DNA from: Floccularia luteovirens
Lineage: Eukaryota > Basidiomycota > Agaricomycetes > Agaricales > Squamanitaceae
DNA length: 64,000 bases
NCBI GenBank assembly: GCA_009739215.1
Contig: VSJF01000009.1
Span: 558,001 to 622,000 of the forward strand
Direction: 5' to 3'
The position numbers and the translations under genes were made by a program. Below the pieces are notes generated by a model. The model did no database searches. It was not told the origin of the DNA and saw nothing but the letters and a program-made list of their open reading frames with translations. Below are positions 23,663 through 35,465 of this stretch, piece by piece (position 1 is the first letter of the stretch; every line of letters begins with the position of its first letter).

Positions 23663-25851
23663 AGTGCAATGAGAGTGTGGGGTATTTGGGAGTTTAGTTA
23701 TGTGAATGATGATTGTTCAGTGTTCATCAAGCGGCTATAAAAGGCCCAATATCGCAAATAATTCTGCCTCATTGATTACGTGTGTTGATGGCACGGATAT
23801 ACGAATATAATGGCGATTGTATCATCCGTAAATTAATGCTGTGTCACCATAATGGACACCTGAGATGAGGTTACGGTATCCGAAGGCTCGACCGGTGATT
23901 GGGGGAACGACCAACACGTTGTTTGTGTCCGTCAGGGGCAAACTCTGCAGCATGTTGTACTTCGTTTTAAGGATGAGGGGAACACAGCCTAACTACTATT
24001 GATGATTTGTTTGTAAGGTTGAAGATATCTGCAATGTTTTACCTTGTACAAACAAATCCGGAGTCTCGGTAGCAGATAGAATATTCTACAATGCTTCTTT
24101 GGGAGAGCCTAACGTCCGGAACAAAGTCACCAGAAGTCGGTATGATCGTCCAAGCGCTCTATCAATGAGAAGCATAAATTCATAAGAGCTCAGAGGGCGT
24201 CGGAATTTTAGTGGAGTTCATGGCCGTTGTATATCCCTTGATAGATCCTCTTTCCATTAGAATGTTCGGAAAAGCCTCGGTGAACAGAATTCGTGATACC
24301 TAGCGAAGAACCTCGGAGATCTGTATGTTTAAATGTGCTTTGAAACATTCTCCACTTGTTGCATCCATTTCAAAAAAAAAGTAATTCAAAAGTGATCGCT
24401 TGCCAGCTTTCATATGAAATACGAATGATCTTCTGTCAAACAGAACTCCCATGACTTGGTGATTTGATGATATAGAAATGTCACTTACACATGATTCGTT
24501 TCTTTAAAAGCTTGACCAATTTTTGACGTCACACTAATGCACAGCGAGTTCAAACTGCGGTTATGGGGAGAAATAGTAGTCAAAAGCTCGATGATGTACG
24601 ACAGTGAGCTAAAGAAAGCTCCACATACGTCGTTGGGTTTGTGGACCCTCGTGATAAGAAACATCAATTGAAATTATGCTGAATTGATCGAAACGGTCTC
24701 CTGACCAGGGTGTTTTATACTGATAACTACCATAAATGAAAATAAGCCTTCATCTACTGCGGAAGTTACAGCCAAATTGACACCCACTTCTAATAGTCTT
24801 CATCCTGACACTTAATAAAGGCGTTATAGATGAGAAAAATATCAAGTAGTATGAGGAGATTGTATTACATGGATACACATCTCAAACAATGTCACTAGTT
24901 GCAAGGAAGCTTGCAAGTGGTCATCGAAGAATGGCTGTCAGCGCGTGAACATCATGAATACGGTAAACAACGACGCCCCTCTTTCCGGGGTTGGCCTTGC
25001 TATCCAGTAATTTGCAATACTGGAGTATATCGTGATTCTTGAGGAAATGACTGTCCTTTTTTGTCAGGGTCGAGGCAATTTTCGAAGGGTCAGAAGCTCA
25101 AAGTCACAAAACGATACGACCATTATTGTGGAAAATCACGGTGGAAACCTGAAAAGAAAAGACTAGCTGGAACAAGCCGGGTGAGATTAAGTATCATAGA
25201 CCAAAAAGAGGGCAGGTACCTGCTCGCCACAGAAGGAAGACAGTTGCAAGCCACTTGCTTCAGCCCGCTCGTGAGATTGCCCTGCCCTGAGAAGCAACGA
25301 TGAGATGTGATTTGTACACGCGCATAACATTTGGCATCGATCGTGTGGGTAAAACCTAGAGAATCCATAAATCGGCGAAAATGATCAGAAAACCTAGGGC
25401 AAGAAAAGAAATATGAGGAAGAGAATAAGATATTGTGAGCCACTGTCGCCCTTATATCTGGGTATCAAACCCGTTACAAAAGGACATATCTCATGTGCAG
25501 CGTCAAAGAAAGACGTTGAAAACGCACCCCTGGATGCCACTACATGTTGCAGTTCCCCGCTAAAAATACGCGCCAAGCATGCGATTGTGGTATGGTCTTG
25601 GATGATTAAATGCTGCGCGAAGCACGATAAAACTTGAGAACTATGAACTATCAAAAAGCTTGTTTCATTGAATCAAGGACATCGCAGAGGGACAACAGGA
25701 GCAGCTTAGTTGATGTCCTGAGCAAGCTTGCCGAAACGGTGAATCTGACTCGGACTCGGACTCTGAATTTACCTTGAACCACAACCATCATCGCAGTCAG
25801 TAATCACTGAGTCTGCGCTCAATCCCTTCAGAGCCTTAAACTCCCTATTTT
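23663..25851. other. Long region without a clear gene
   Basis: No complete gene seen. The minus strand between 24663 and 23822 holds coding-like stretches described separately. From 24990 to 25640 there are overlapping short frames on both strands without family signatures. Confidence 0.4.
23822..24663 (-). pseudogene. Possible decayed gene of unknown family
   Basis: Three stretches read like protein: 'ITRVHKPNDVCGAFFSSLSY' (24651-24592), 'LLIDRALGRSYRLLVTLFRT' with 'LGSPKEAL' then an in-frame TAG and 'NILSATETPDLFVQ' (about 24165-24020), and 'KYNMLQSLPLTDTNNVLVV' with 'PPITGRAFGYRNLISGVHY' ending in TGA (about 23965-23822). A single TAG interrupts the second block and I cannot join all blocks with good splice sites. 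No family recognised. Confidence 0.3.
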
Positions 25852-28586
25852 ATGCTCAATAAGCATATTGAATTTACCCAAAAAGACTCTCAGTATCTCA
25901 AATCAATTTTATCTAGCCAACAGAACCAACAACTCCAACATGGAATCAAACAAGATCAGCACAACATTCTCATCGATGTTCCTTACGAGACGCTTACTGG
26001 AATCACATCACACTTACTTCCTCCAGCCCTTCTGTCTCTCAGCCTCGTTAATAAGCGTTTATATGAACACATAAAAGACGATAATACATGGTGTCGAGCG
26101 TTTGTTAATCATTTTTTGGGTATTGGGCCTGAGAATAATCTCCGTGATGATGTCCGGAGTCTCATGTTGAGAAAGCCCGGAAAATCCTGGAAGTACGAGT
26201 TTGTCACGCGATATAATCTACGAGGGTGAGTATCTGATACTTTTCCATATTAATTTATGTAGATTGCTAATTTTATTTCGTACAGACGTTGGGAGCGTTC
26301 TCGCAATGTTACGACGACGCATATTCCGCTCCATTCTTCAATATCTAGCATGCATCTCATCCCTCCTCATTCCCTTTTGGCATCTTCCATTCAGTATGGT
26401 GTTGTATCCCGTTCTTTACCCCTGAATGGGAAAGTGTTGGCGGGCTATCTCGATGCATCAGGAAGTAGAGCTGGACTTGGTGTTGGCAATCCAAATGCAG
26501 AATTTTCGCCCAATGTGTCTTCATGCGCAATATCTTCCGATGGCGGTACCGCTAAAATAATTTGGGGATTCCTGAGCGGAGAGGTTGCATTATTGACGTC
26601 AAATAAAACGATGGACCAAGGAAAACGTGTTGTATCCGAGTTGGTGAGATGCCATGTTAATGAAGAACACGAAGGTGCCGTTCTTGATGCAATATGGGAT
26701 GGCGAACACGTGGCAACTGGTGCAGCGGATGGCAGCGTTAAAGTTTGGGGCACAAAGCCGCTCAGATGTATCTGGTCAGCTGATAAAAAAGGGAGCTCCC
26801 TTGTCCCTGATGCCTGTATCAAAGTCGTCGTTGCCGTGTCTAATGGATGTGTCGTGGCTGGCATGAGAAGTGGTGAAATTCGTGTTTGGGCAGGTCTTAA
26901 CATGTTGGTTATGTCGGATAACCTGCTTGCACCCACTGTCACCGAAGAATTCATCATACCCTGTCCCGTTCAATACTCAGGTGAAAATGGAGAACGGCCC
27001 ACGGCCTACGATTTCACATTTTTACATATCGACCCTTGTGCAACTACCCCAACGATACTAGTTGCATACGAAGGGGACAAACATTTCTACCGACTGACTA
27101 TCGATAAAATTACTAGAGCAATGGAACGTACTATATTTGGTGACAGCTCATTCGGTTCCATCTCATCCCTTCAGCCGTCTTTCACCGCGGACAACGCTGA
27201 ATCCAGCTTCGTCATTACTGGTGATCATGTTGGCTGCGTCAGCGTGTATGCCTGGAAAAACACCACACATGCTAAGGATCCTACCGCATCTGTTAATCCC
27301 ATAAGAAAGTTTGAGGCCCACGAGGACGGTTCTGCTGTGACTTCACTTTTCTGGAATGGATTTACATTAGTAACTGGGTCGGCACGCGGAAGTACCCATG
27401 TGTGGGATGGTCTGACTTTAGACCATATACGATCGTTTGCATCACCAATCCCTCGCTTTCGTGGTCGCGACCAATTGGCACAGGCGGAACGTAGAGAACG
27501 GGAGGCAGTCAGCCAAATTATAATTGGACCAGAAAAAGATGCATTATTTGTCTGTGTTGGGGACAGAATCATGGCTTGGGTTGCTGGGCCGATTCCTAAG
27601 CCAGGGAAGGGCGGGGTGAGGGGACGGAATACTACAGGAACCCTGAGCAAAAAGAAGCGTAGCAGCCATGCAAAGTACATAGGTTAGCCTTTCATCTTAC
27701 AAATTTCCTGTTATTAAGCTGACTATCCCGTTTTCTAGAACAACTCGAAATGAACCAGACCATTAATGAGTTGAAAGCTATAATCAAGGACGAACGTGAA
27801 TATGCACAATGTGTTCACGGCAGGGAGATAGAGCAGAGGAACCAGTTGACCAGACTCGGTTTAACAGAAGCCGAAGCCATTGAATATGCGTTAATGTTGA
27901 GCCGTGAAGAGGTACCACCACGGCCGGATGCGAGCATGAGCACAGCTCAAGGATCCAGCCACCAATCAATATTCACTCCTGCAGACCAAGAAGTTTTCGA
28001 GGCCGACACTGACGAGCCTTCATCGGTTACAGGATTGAATAATCAACGGAGACAGCAAGATTATTTCTCGGCATATTCATCTTCATCCTCTTTAGCGTCC
28101 AACTCTTCCGGAGAAAATGAAGTCCCCATTTGTCAACCCAGCTCCAAACCTCCAGAGGCAAAATACCACCCTAGAAATGTATCGCCTTCGGGAAGAGAAG
28201 CAGCCTACCTTATGGGTTCAAACTGTGACGAGAGCTTCCCCACTATGAGAACTAACCCTGGCTCTCCGAACAGTCGCGGATTAAAATTCACCACAGCCAG
28301 AGGGACAGGAAGAAATTTGCATGCCGATGCAAGCGGAAGTTCAGGCTCCGTATCGCCTTCTGGCTCATCTGCATGGCGAACTCCATTAGTGGTTTCTTCA
28401 AGCAGTAAGAACAGCGGTTATTCGAGTAATCGAAAAGGCGGCCCCCGAACTTCCGCAGCATCGACAGAGGGTCCAGTAGAGTTATCTGGGGTCGCTGATG
28501 CTGCGCCAATCGAAATGGATGCCGATCTGAAGCTTGCGATAGAATTGAGTCTTATGGAAGCTAGGAGTCGTGGAGAGAACATATGA
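25852..28586 (+). CDS. F-box / WD40 / ubiquitin-interacting-motif protein (Ufo1-like)
   Basis: Likely substrate receptor of an SCF ubiquitin ligase. Exon 1 carries an F-box ('ILIDVPYETLTGITSHLLPP', 'LSLSLVNKRLYEHI'). After an intron opening at GTGAGT (26229), exon 2 has several WD40-like blades ('GAVLDAIWDGEHVATGAADG', 'SVKVWG', 'GEIRVWAGL', 'ITGDHVGCVSVYAW', 'TLVTGSARGSTHVWDG'). A 55-60-nt intron (about 27681-27738) joins to exon 3. Here 'EAEAIEYALMLSREE' and the terminal 'DADLKLAIELSLMEAR' are ubiquitin-interacting motifs, separated by Ser-rich linker. F-box, WD40 and C-terminal UIMs together are the architecture of yeast Ufo1. About 840 residues. The start is the first Met of the open frame. 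Confidence 0.82.
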
Positions 28587-28800
28587 TATCCTAACGCGTA
28601 TGCTGAAACAAGGTCATCGTATGTATTTCTTGGCCTCAGGTGCTCGTTTAGACTACTTTTTTCGAATAGAATGGACTTTTTTTGATTTCCCCTATCTACC
28701 TTCTATGCCATATACAAACTTCGAAATATACTTTACTCCCTTTAGTTATTACATGCACAAAGCGCGAGGATGATCAGATCCTAATGTGTTTTCAACATAG
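28587..28800. other. Convergent 3' intergenic region
   Basis: About 210 bp between the 3' ends of the F-box gene and the Arp2/3 gene. No gene. Confidence 0.4.
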
Positions 28801-29497
28801 CTATACAAGCCTTCTGTCTGTCATAGCTCGTACAATGCACCCAGTGCCTGCTACTTCCGTTAACTATCATCGAGCGAGTCGGCATCTATAAAGCTATAGT
28901 ACAAGTAGAACTTATAACGCACCTTTTCATGCCATGTTAGCAATACACTTCCACTGACTTCGCCTCGACTGGGCAAAGCCATACCCTTGTAAAGATACTT
29001 CATCAGGGTATCTTGACAATCTTGGGACAACGACTTGATGACCGTCGAAATATCCGAAGACTTGGTGGTATTTAGTATCGTCACTATGACTTGCATTGCA
29101 ACATCCTGTCAAGGAGAGATCGTGGAGTTTATTGTAAGTTTCGAGTCAGATATGGATATGAGATTATGCGACCGGTAATTATTCATTAATACTTGCCTTT
29201 GCCTCACTGACATTTGGTCCATAAGGCGCGTTTTCCAGTATGATCTGTAAACATTCTACAATATCATTCCTATACCGTCATGGATGTGGAATAAGTAAGA
29301 TTAAAAAGTTACTCTGGATCATGTATTAAATTGCGACGAACTAACCTGGCTAATGATGCACGCACGGCCGCCTGACGTTGCTGGGTTTCATCTAGGGCTT
29401 GGGCGGCGGTGCGTGGGTCTGCGTCATAGAGTTCTGTTTCCTGCAGGATGTCTTCATCGTAGATGTCAATGTCGATTTTACGAAATGATGTTTCCAT
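28801..29497 (-). CDS. ARC15: Arp2/3 complex subunit 5 (p16-Arc)
   Basis: Smallest subunit of the actin-nucleating Arp2/3 complex. Exons on the minus strand: 29497-29346, 29269-29197, 29105-28923 and 28863-28801, giving 471 nt or 156 residues, the usual family size. Landmarks are 'FRKIDIDIYDED' at the start, 'DVAMQVIVTIL', 'CQDTLMKYLYKGMALPS', 'VLLTWHEK' and the end 'LTEVAGTGCIVRAMTDRR'. The second intron (29106-29196) needs a GC donor (AAG then GCAAGT); the nearby GT gives the wrong frame. Otherwise ordinary. Confidence 0.9.
29106..29196 (-). other. GC-AG intron in the Arp2/3 subunit gene
   Basis: 91 nt. The exon ends in AAG and the intron begins GCAAGT, the ideal GC-donor consensus; acceptor CAG. 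Phase 0 splicing restores 'SEAK' to 'DVAMQVIV'. Confidence 0.75.
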
Positions 29498-29851
29498 GTT
29501 GGTGCCTTGGACTTATGATTCAGGTTATCAGGCAATAGATAAGTGTTTCCGCGTTGCTTGGCTTTGTTATGCTGTGCCATCTTCAAGTACTTTGACCATC
29601 AGGGATAAAGTCCGCAATATATCAGCGATTATAAACTCTAGGAAGGAAACTAGCAACAAGTCCTGAAGCTAGGCTGTAGCTATACATACTATCGTAATAT
29701 AATCCTATCAGGATAACAAACGATATTCGGAAGCTACCCAACAAAGTAGCCAATATGAGAAAACATTTAAGTGCTTGTAAATAAATGGTACACAGACGGG
29801 TTAATTAATTCCGTCCAGAGTGTTATTTCTTTACAAAGAGGAGGAAAATAT

Positions 29852-30724
29852 TTACATGATAAGACAACCCGACTTTGATTGTGGTTCAGCTTGGTTATTT
29901 GATGTGCGTTTTTCGATTTCGGCCAAACAGAGCTCGAATACTTTGCCTAAATATAGTTGATACAGGGTTCCTTTTCATGCACTGCTACTATCAAAGAATA
30001 TAACTAACAACACGCACCAACGTTAATGTTGTTCTTTGCACTAGTTTCAACCCAGGTTGCCTTGTTCTCCCGAGCAAGACGCTGCCCTTCTGTTGGGTCA
30101 ACTTGGCGACTGAGGGAATAAAATACATTAGCAAAACGCCTTCCGATACGGTAGCGACCAAATATCGACTTTCCTTGATTGTAAATCGCATTTCGAACCA
30201 ACAATGACACAGGGAATATCACTGACACCACAGTAATCCACGATCTTATCGTACACAATTTGGATCATCTCAAAAGAGCTCCGGGAAGTGATAGAGTAGA
30301 CGAGAACGTAACCGTGAATTCCAATAGCATACTGTGAGTTGATTGGAGAGTATTCGTCCTTACGCCAGTTCCTAATATTAGCAGTTCCAGGTCCCGGATG
30401 GAAGTGGATACACACCTGGCCAGCGGTATCAATGATGTGACAGTCGTACTCTACGCCATTATAGACGACACTTTTTGCAAAAGTAGATTCGATAGTTGGA
30501 TAATAGGCGTCCACAAAGTGATTCTAAAAAGAGGTGCCCTGAGACGACCTCTCTTTAGGGCAGTGGTTCAAGGATGTACCTCGATAAATTGTTTAACAAG
30601 GGACGATTTCCCTGTAATTCCGGCATATAAACTCTCATAAGGAATATTACTAGATTATAGACAACATACCGACTGAACGAGAACCGAGCACTGCGATCTT
30701 CCTTTTCTTTAGTGCGTTTGACAT
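29852..30724 (-). CDS. RHB1: Rheb-type small GTPase
   Basis: Ras-family GTPase related to Rheb, the TOR-pathway regulator. The start 'MSNALKKRKIAVLGSRSVGK' contains the G1 loop with Arg/Ser in the positions typical of Rheb rather than Ras. Then 'SSLVKQFIE', 'YYPTIESTF' (effector, G2), 'HIIDTAGQDEYSPI' (G3), 'GSKCDLQ' (G4-like NKxD variant, with S in place of N) and 'ETSAK' (G5). It ends in a 'CLIM' CAAX box for prenylation. About six exons; several introns split conserved motifs (one after G1, one before DEYSPI). The stop TAA is at 29852-29854. The GSKCD form is notable, since most Ras-like proteins have NKxD. Confidence 0.88.
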
Positions 30725-30882
30725 TGGAGAAGTGGTGAGACTTATATATTCAAACAAGGTTTGAAACGCATCATTCATAAACTAATTATTTATTATTTTC
30801 AAATCCACGTGACATAATCCACGTTATACGTACAATGTTCCTAAGATTTCCACAAAAATAACGTCCTTCTCATGGAATAGAT

Positions 30883-33324
30883 TCAAGAATGATACTTGTA
30901 GCAATTCTCACACAACCCTTTCTGCTCGAAAGGACTCTGTTTGAAGTTAGTACAATATGTGGCGGACAGATCTGATGAGCTCTCGAATGGCGACGTGTCG
31001 TAAGCATGGCTTCGACCGGCAGACAGGTAGTTGTGAAGTGACGGGGATGAGGAGGAGTCATTTTGTAGATGTTTGGGTTTGCGAACTGGGATTGGTGGGC
31101 TGGTACCGGGTGTGGTAGGTGCGGATCGACGAGGGGGAGGTGGTGGAGGAATTTTCTTTGGAGGTGTGCTCGATGCTGTCGCTGATACAGACATGGATCG
31201 CTGTATTAAGGGTTCTTCTATGCTGTCAAACAAATTGTTCGAGCCCCGAGATAGACTTCTAGTCTTTATCTTTCGTGGTATGGCATGATTGTGGGATGCT
31301 TCGCCAAAGAAATCATCATCGAACACCTTCTTGCGGGGAGGCGGTGATGGTTGCAGTTCTTCCTCGTCTGGATGGTTGTTCGTGTTGTCCCGATATGTTT
31401 CAAATGGGCTATCATGGTGAGACAAAGGTTGAGAGGTCAACTCATGGTCTTCCTCCAGATCACTTGTCCTGTAGGCTGCATCATCGTCATCGTCTCTAAA
31501 CGGTGTAGGAGCGGCACGTCGTCCGTTGGTTACAGCCTCGGTATAATTTGTTGGGAAAAGGCCCTTGCGACCGTCTAGTTCTCCCATCCACCATCCATCC
31601 AAAACTTCATTTACAACCACGATTTCGTCTCCAGCATTGAAGCTCAATTCATCCGCAGAACCGGCAAATCCATGAATCGCGCGGACCATCCTTTGGTTCT
31701 TGGAAAGATTTAGGTTTTAGAATTTTTGGGGTCCCTCTGGGAGAAGAATTCAATAATGACAAGTCCTTCGGCTTGTCCTTCGTCGAGGATCGGCGGCTCA
31801 ATGAACGGAAACTCCTTGACTTTTTGAGAGGAACTTCTCCGCTACCATCTTCGTCCGAGTCACCATCTAAAGTGGCAAACTTGTCTTTGTCCTTGTTCCG
31901 ACCAGTCCTATTAGTGACAGACTCAACAGCACTAGACGCCCATCCTGTCAGCTTGCTAGTTTTTTCGGAGGCGTCTTCTTTGTCTCCCACTGTCGCGGCA
32001 CTACCAGCACGATTCCTTGAAAGACGAGAAGATGGACGAGATGGGGGTTTGCTAGCAGCTGAACCCGACCTTTTCTGCCTTGTTGTCGCAACAGAACGTG
32101 ATGCGTCGTCATCAGATGAATCCAGGTATATATTCACATCAGAACGGATCACTTTGTCTGTCCGCATAACGTTGGTCTTGTATACGGCCGGCTTAGAGGC
32201 ACTTTTATATTGAGACTTCTTCCTTTCCACGCCTGGACTAAACGGGAATATTTAAGTGGTCAGAAGATGGCCATAATTATTATTATACCTGTTCCAGTCT
32301 GATCCCACTTCCATGAGAACCTCAAGGTACTTTTGAACGAAGTTGATTTCCAGATCCATGAATGACGTCAGTTCTCGCAGTTGAGCAGCTTCGTTATCCT
32401 GGATAGCATGCATAAGCGCACGAACGTCTTCAGTAGTTTCTTCACTATATCATAGGTTAGAGGAATGTCATATGTTGGATACAAAGTCACGAACAAGCGT
32501 TGCCTAGCCCTATCAAGCTCCTCCTCGGCCTCCTTCCTATCCTTCTCTTTTTTGCTGTTCTTCAGTTTATCGTACTTGCTGTTAGCAGCATCGAAACTTA
32601 ACCTACGTATCAAAAGATTCAATGAAAGGAGTACGATATCCCGTTTGAAAACATACCTCCTACTTTCCAGTTTCTTCTTCATAGCCTCATAGTCCTTGAT
32701 TTCTGCTGCAAATCTGTCGAGAGAGTTGAGGAACGTATCCTTGAGCGTCAAGGCACATGCTTCCTGCAAGGTCGCAATCTTGCAATGTGCACGTCCTAGT
32801 TTCACTAGTGAAGTGCCTATGCAGCAGAAAAAAACCTGAATACTAAGTGTCAAATAATCAAAGAAATGCCGCACCAAAAGCCGAGTCTTCTCCGAACTCC
32901 TCTCCGTGCACAATCATCACAATGCCCAGCGTATCGATGGGAAGTAGTTTGTCACCCTCCTTCAATGCTTCATTCATGGATTTCTTTGATAACCAGTGAT
33001 GGTATCCCTCTGAAGCTAATTGTAACCTGAAATCACCCGATTCAGACAAAAGCAAGGTTGTACCACAATGAAAGACCAACTTTTGGATCCCATCCCTACG
33101 CAACTCCATATCCTTTTCTAATTCTTGGAACTCTCCCGGAACAGGAGTTTTATCTCGTGATGATATAACTTCGCCCGCCCACTGTGTGTAGTTGTCAGGA
33201 GATTCATAGGAAATGGGCGCAATGATACGAAGCCGCTGACCTGGCGAAGCTTTCCAAGCTAAATATTGGTGTGAATGAGCAGGCTCTGAGAGTTGATAGA
33301 GTAACTTACTTGCTTGCTAGCCAT
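30883..33324 (-). CDS. BAR-domain and SH3-domain adaptor protein
   Basis: Likely membrane-curvature and actin or endocytosis adaptor. The start is 'MASKQLGKLRQWAGEVISSR' after splicing two short 5' exons. The BAR region follows, with 'ELEKDMELRRDGIQK', 'YHHWLSKKS', 'GIVMIVHGEEFGEDSAFG', 'SLVKLGRAHCKIA', 'KDYEAMKKKLESRR' and a coiled coil rich in KKEKDRKEAEEELDRARQR. A Ser/Arg-rich linker (32230-31695) leads to one SH3 domain ('AIHGFAGSADELSFNAGDE', 'WWMGELDGRKGLFPTNY'), a Pro-rich 'PPPPPPRR' stretch and a Cys-containing tail 'CTNFKQSPFEQKGLCENC..H'. About eight introns. It differs from Rvs167 in the long linker and the C-terminal Cys/His tail. Confidence 0.82.
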
Positions 33325-33624
33325 TCCTGTGAAGAGTGAGTTGTAGATTGAGACGCAGGTAAGATTTGCTTGGTGCCAGGTCCGCACATTTTATTGGATG
33401 AATGTACGGATATCCCCGATTACTTGTGATCATGATCAAATATGGAGATCTCGGCTAACATTTTAACCTCGACACCCCAATTGCCATTGCTAAGATGTTT
33501 ATTTGCTGCGTCTTGTTCTTACTTCTTAAATAACATAGTACTACTGTTTAATATTGCAAGAGTAACAAATCCTCCCACAGAAGATATTAAAATTGTATTA
33601 CAAGTATACACAGACACATATATT

Positions 33625-35330
33625 TTATTGCATACCCTTGGCGGCTAAACGCATCCCTTCTTGTATAGCAACAGCCTAAATTGCAAAGAACCAATAAATT
33701 TCGGTACCTGTATATCAAAATCAAACAGATAGCGTACCTCCTCCACCCAAGGCAGCCGGAAAAATTCACTCCTTTTGAGTTCCTCTTGCCGCACAGTCAT
33801 ACCTTCTGAAGGGCCACTACCAAGAATGCTCTCCAAGTCACGCGATTGCGACTCCAACCATGTTTGAATGAAGTGCGCCGGATTCTCGGCAAACGACTCC
33901 AAGAATGTTCGTTTCAGATATGAATTGTGTAGCGACTGAGCTAGGAGCGCAATCTTGACAACAACATGTCGAGTAAGTTCTCAACCCAGATTTTAGAATG
34001 TTGACGAACCTCTTCATCCAATTTGGCGAGAGTTGTTGCACTCTCTTTACTGGTATGAACCATCACGGTCATTCTACTTTTCAAGGGTGTATCTTCCATT
34101 TTTATTTCCATATCCCATGCAGATGGTCTCTCCAAAGGTGGCACGGCAGGATTTATGGCGTAGTGTAGGACAATGGGGTCAGGTGCGGCAAGATAGCGGT
34201 TAACTATCTCCGGTATCTTTTGGAATGCTACAGTCTCGGCTCCAAATATCTGAAGAAATTTATATCATATAATGGTGCAAAGAAAGAGAGGCAACGTACC
34301 AGTCTCAGTTTATCGTCCGCACGAATCATGCGTCTGTCGACCTTATCTTGAAGTCCCTGTAGTTTGATGTAGTTCCAAAGTGTATGGATCACCCCCACCC
34401 GGCTTTCTTCTTTTATCCCAAGAATGGAACCTGGAAGTGCTTTTATCAGGAAAAGGGCAAAAAACCACACACAATGCAACGTACCCAGTTCCGGCAATAC
34501 TTTATATTGTTCTGGAGAATGATCCAAGTACATCACTACCCTCACTTTTGTCATTACATCCCCTGTACGCTTCACAGTAAAGCCGTCATGTGCAGGATTG
34601 TGTGGTCCAGGTGCCCGTGGCCACTTGTAATGGTCAGAAAATCTTTTGGTAGCAGAAATGAGCCAAGTATCTCACCTCGATAATATTTCCGTCTGGATAC
34701 AGATTAGTGTCCCGATCCAGTTCAATTACCATCTGTTTGATCATAGTCGAGAATTTGCGTGCAGGCGTGCGGTCGCGGTTCCTCTGGTTAGGCACCTATA
34801 GAAAAATAAAATGAAATCTTTTTAAGCCCAACACTACAACCGCTGAATACCCTTGCTCACCTCCAAAAGTCTACCTTCAATCCTAAGCGACCAAGCTGGG
34901 ATACCTTCACCAGTATCAAAATTTGGAGTTGGCACATCTCCGCCACCAGTCTGCCATGGTTGTCCGGACACTGTGTGACTTAAGAATAAACGTAAAGTGC
35001 GCGTTGTCTGCAAGTAAAGAAACCCTTGTCAGTAATAAAGCCATCGAGTAGAGTACGGGTTATATACTGTAGGGTTACGAGATACCGCATCTTGGACTTC
35101 AACTTTCTTTCGCATCATAGTCCAGTCCAGCTTGCGCTCCATTTCTATTAGGTCTTGATACATACGCGAATCCTGTGCAAAGTCTGGGTGGTGGAGAATG
35201 GCATTGGGTATATTTTTGTCTGTAAGCTTGCGCTTTCTAATGAACGAGAGTCAGCATTTGTAAGCAGTAACGTTCATTGAGATACAGACTTTGCGGTTTT
35301 AACACCTTCTAAGCCTTGTGGGTGAGCCAT
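33625..35330 (-). CDS. SWI/SNF-RSC complex SWIB subunit (Snf12/Rsc6/Ssr3 family)
   Basis: Accessory subunit of SWI/SNF-type chromatin remodellers, homologue of animal BAF60. The start is 'MAHPQGLEGVKTAK', then 'LTDKNIPNAILHHPDFAQDS' and 'YQDLIEMERKLDWTMMRKK'. 'AWSLRIEGRLLE' follows. The SWIB domain is 'MYLDHSPEQYKVLPELG', 'LGIKEESRVGVIHTLWNYIK' and 'LQDKVDRRMIRADDKLRL'. A helical C-terminus has 'FIQTWLESQSRDLESILG' and 'FFRLPWVEE', with a last exon 'AVAIQEGMRLAAKGMQ'. The final intron (66 nt) is in frame. Stop at 33625. Confidence 0.88.
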
Positions 35331-35465
35331 GAAATATATATACTGAGATCAATGTTGACAGTATCTTTGTTTGTTTTGAGCCTTCTTGTTGTGTCCACTA
35401 ATATAAACATGGGCAAGCAGACTAATCTAGTAAAATAAATAAATATTTTACAAAATATAGATATA

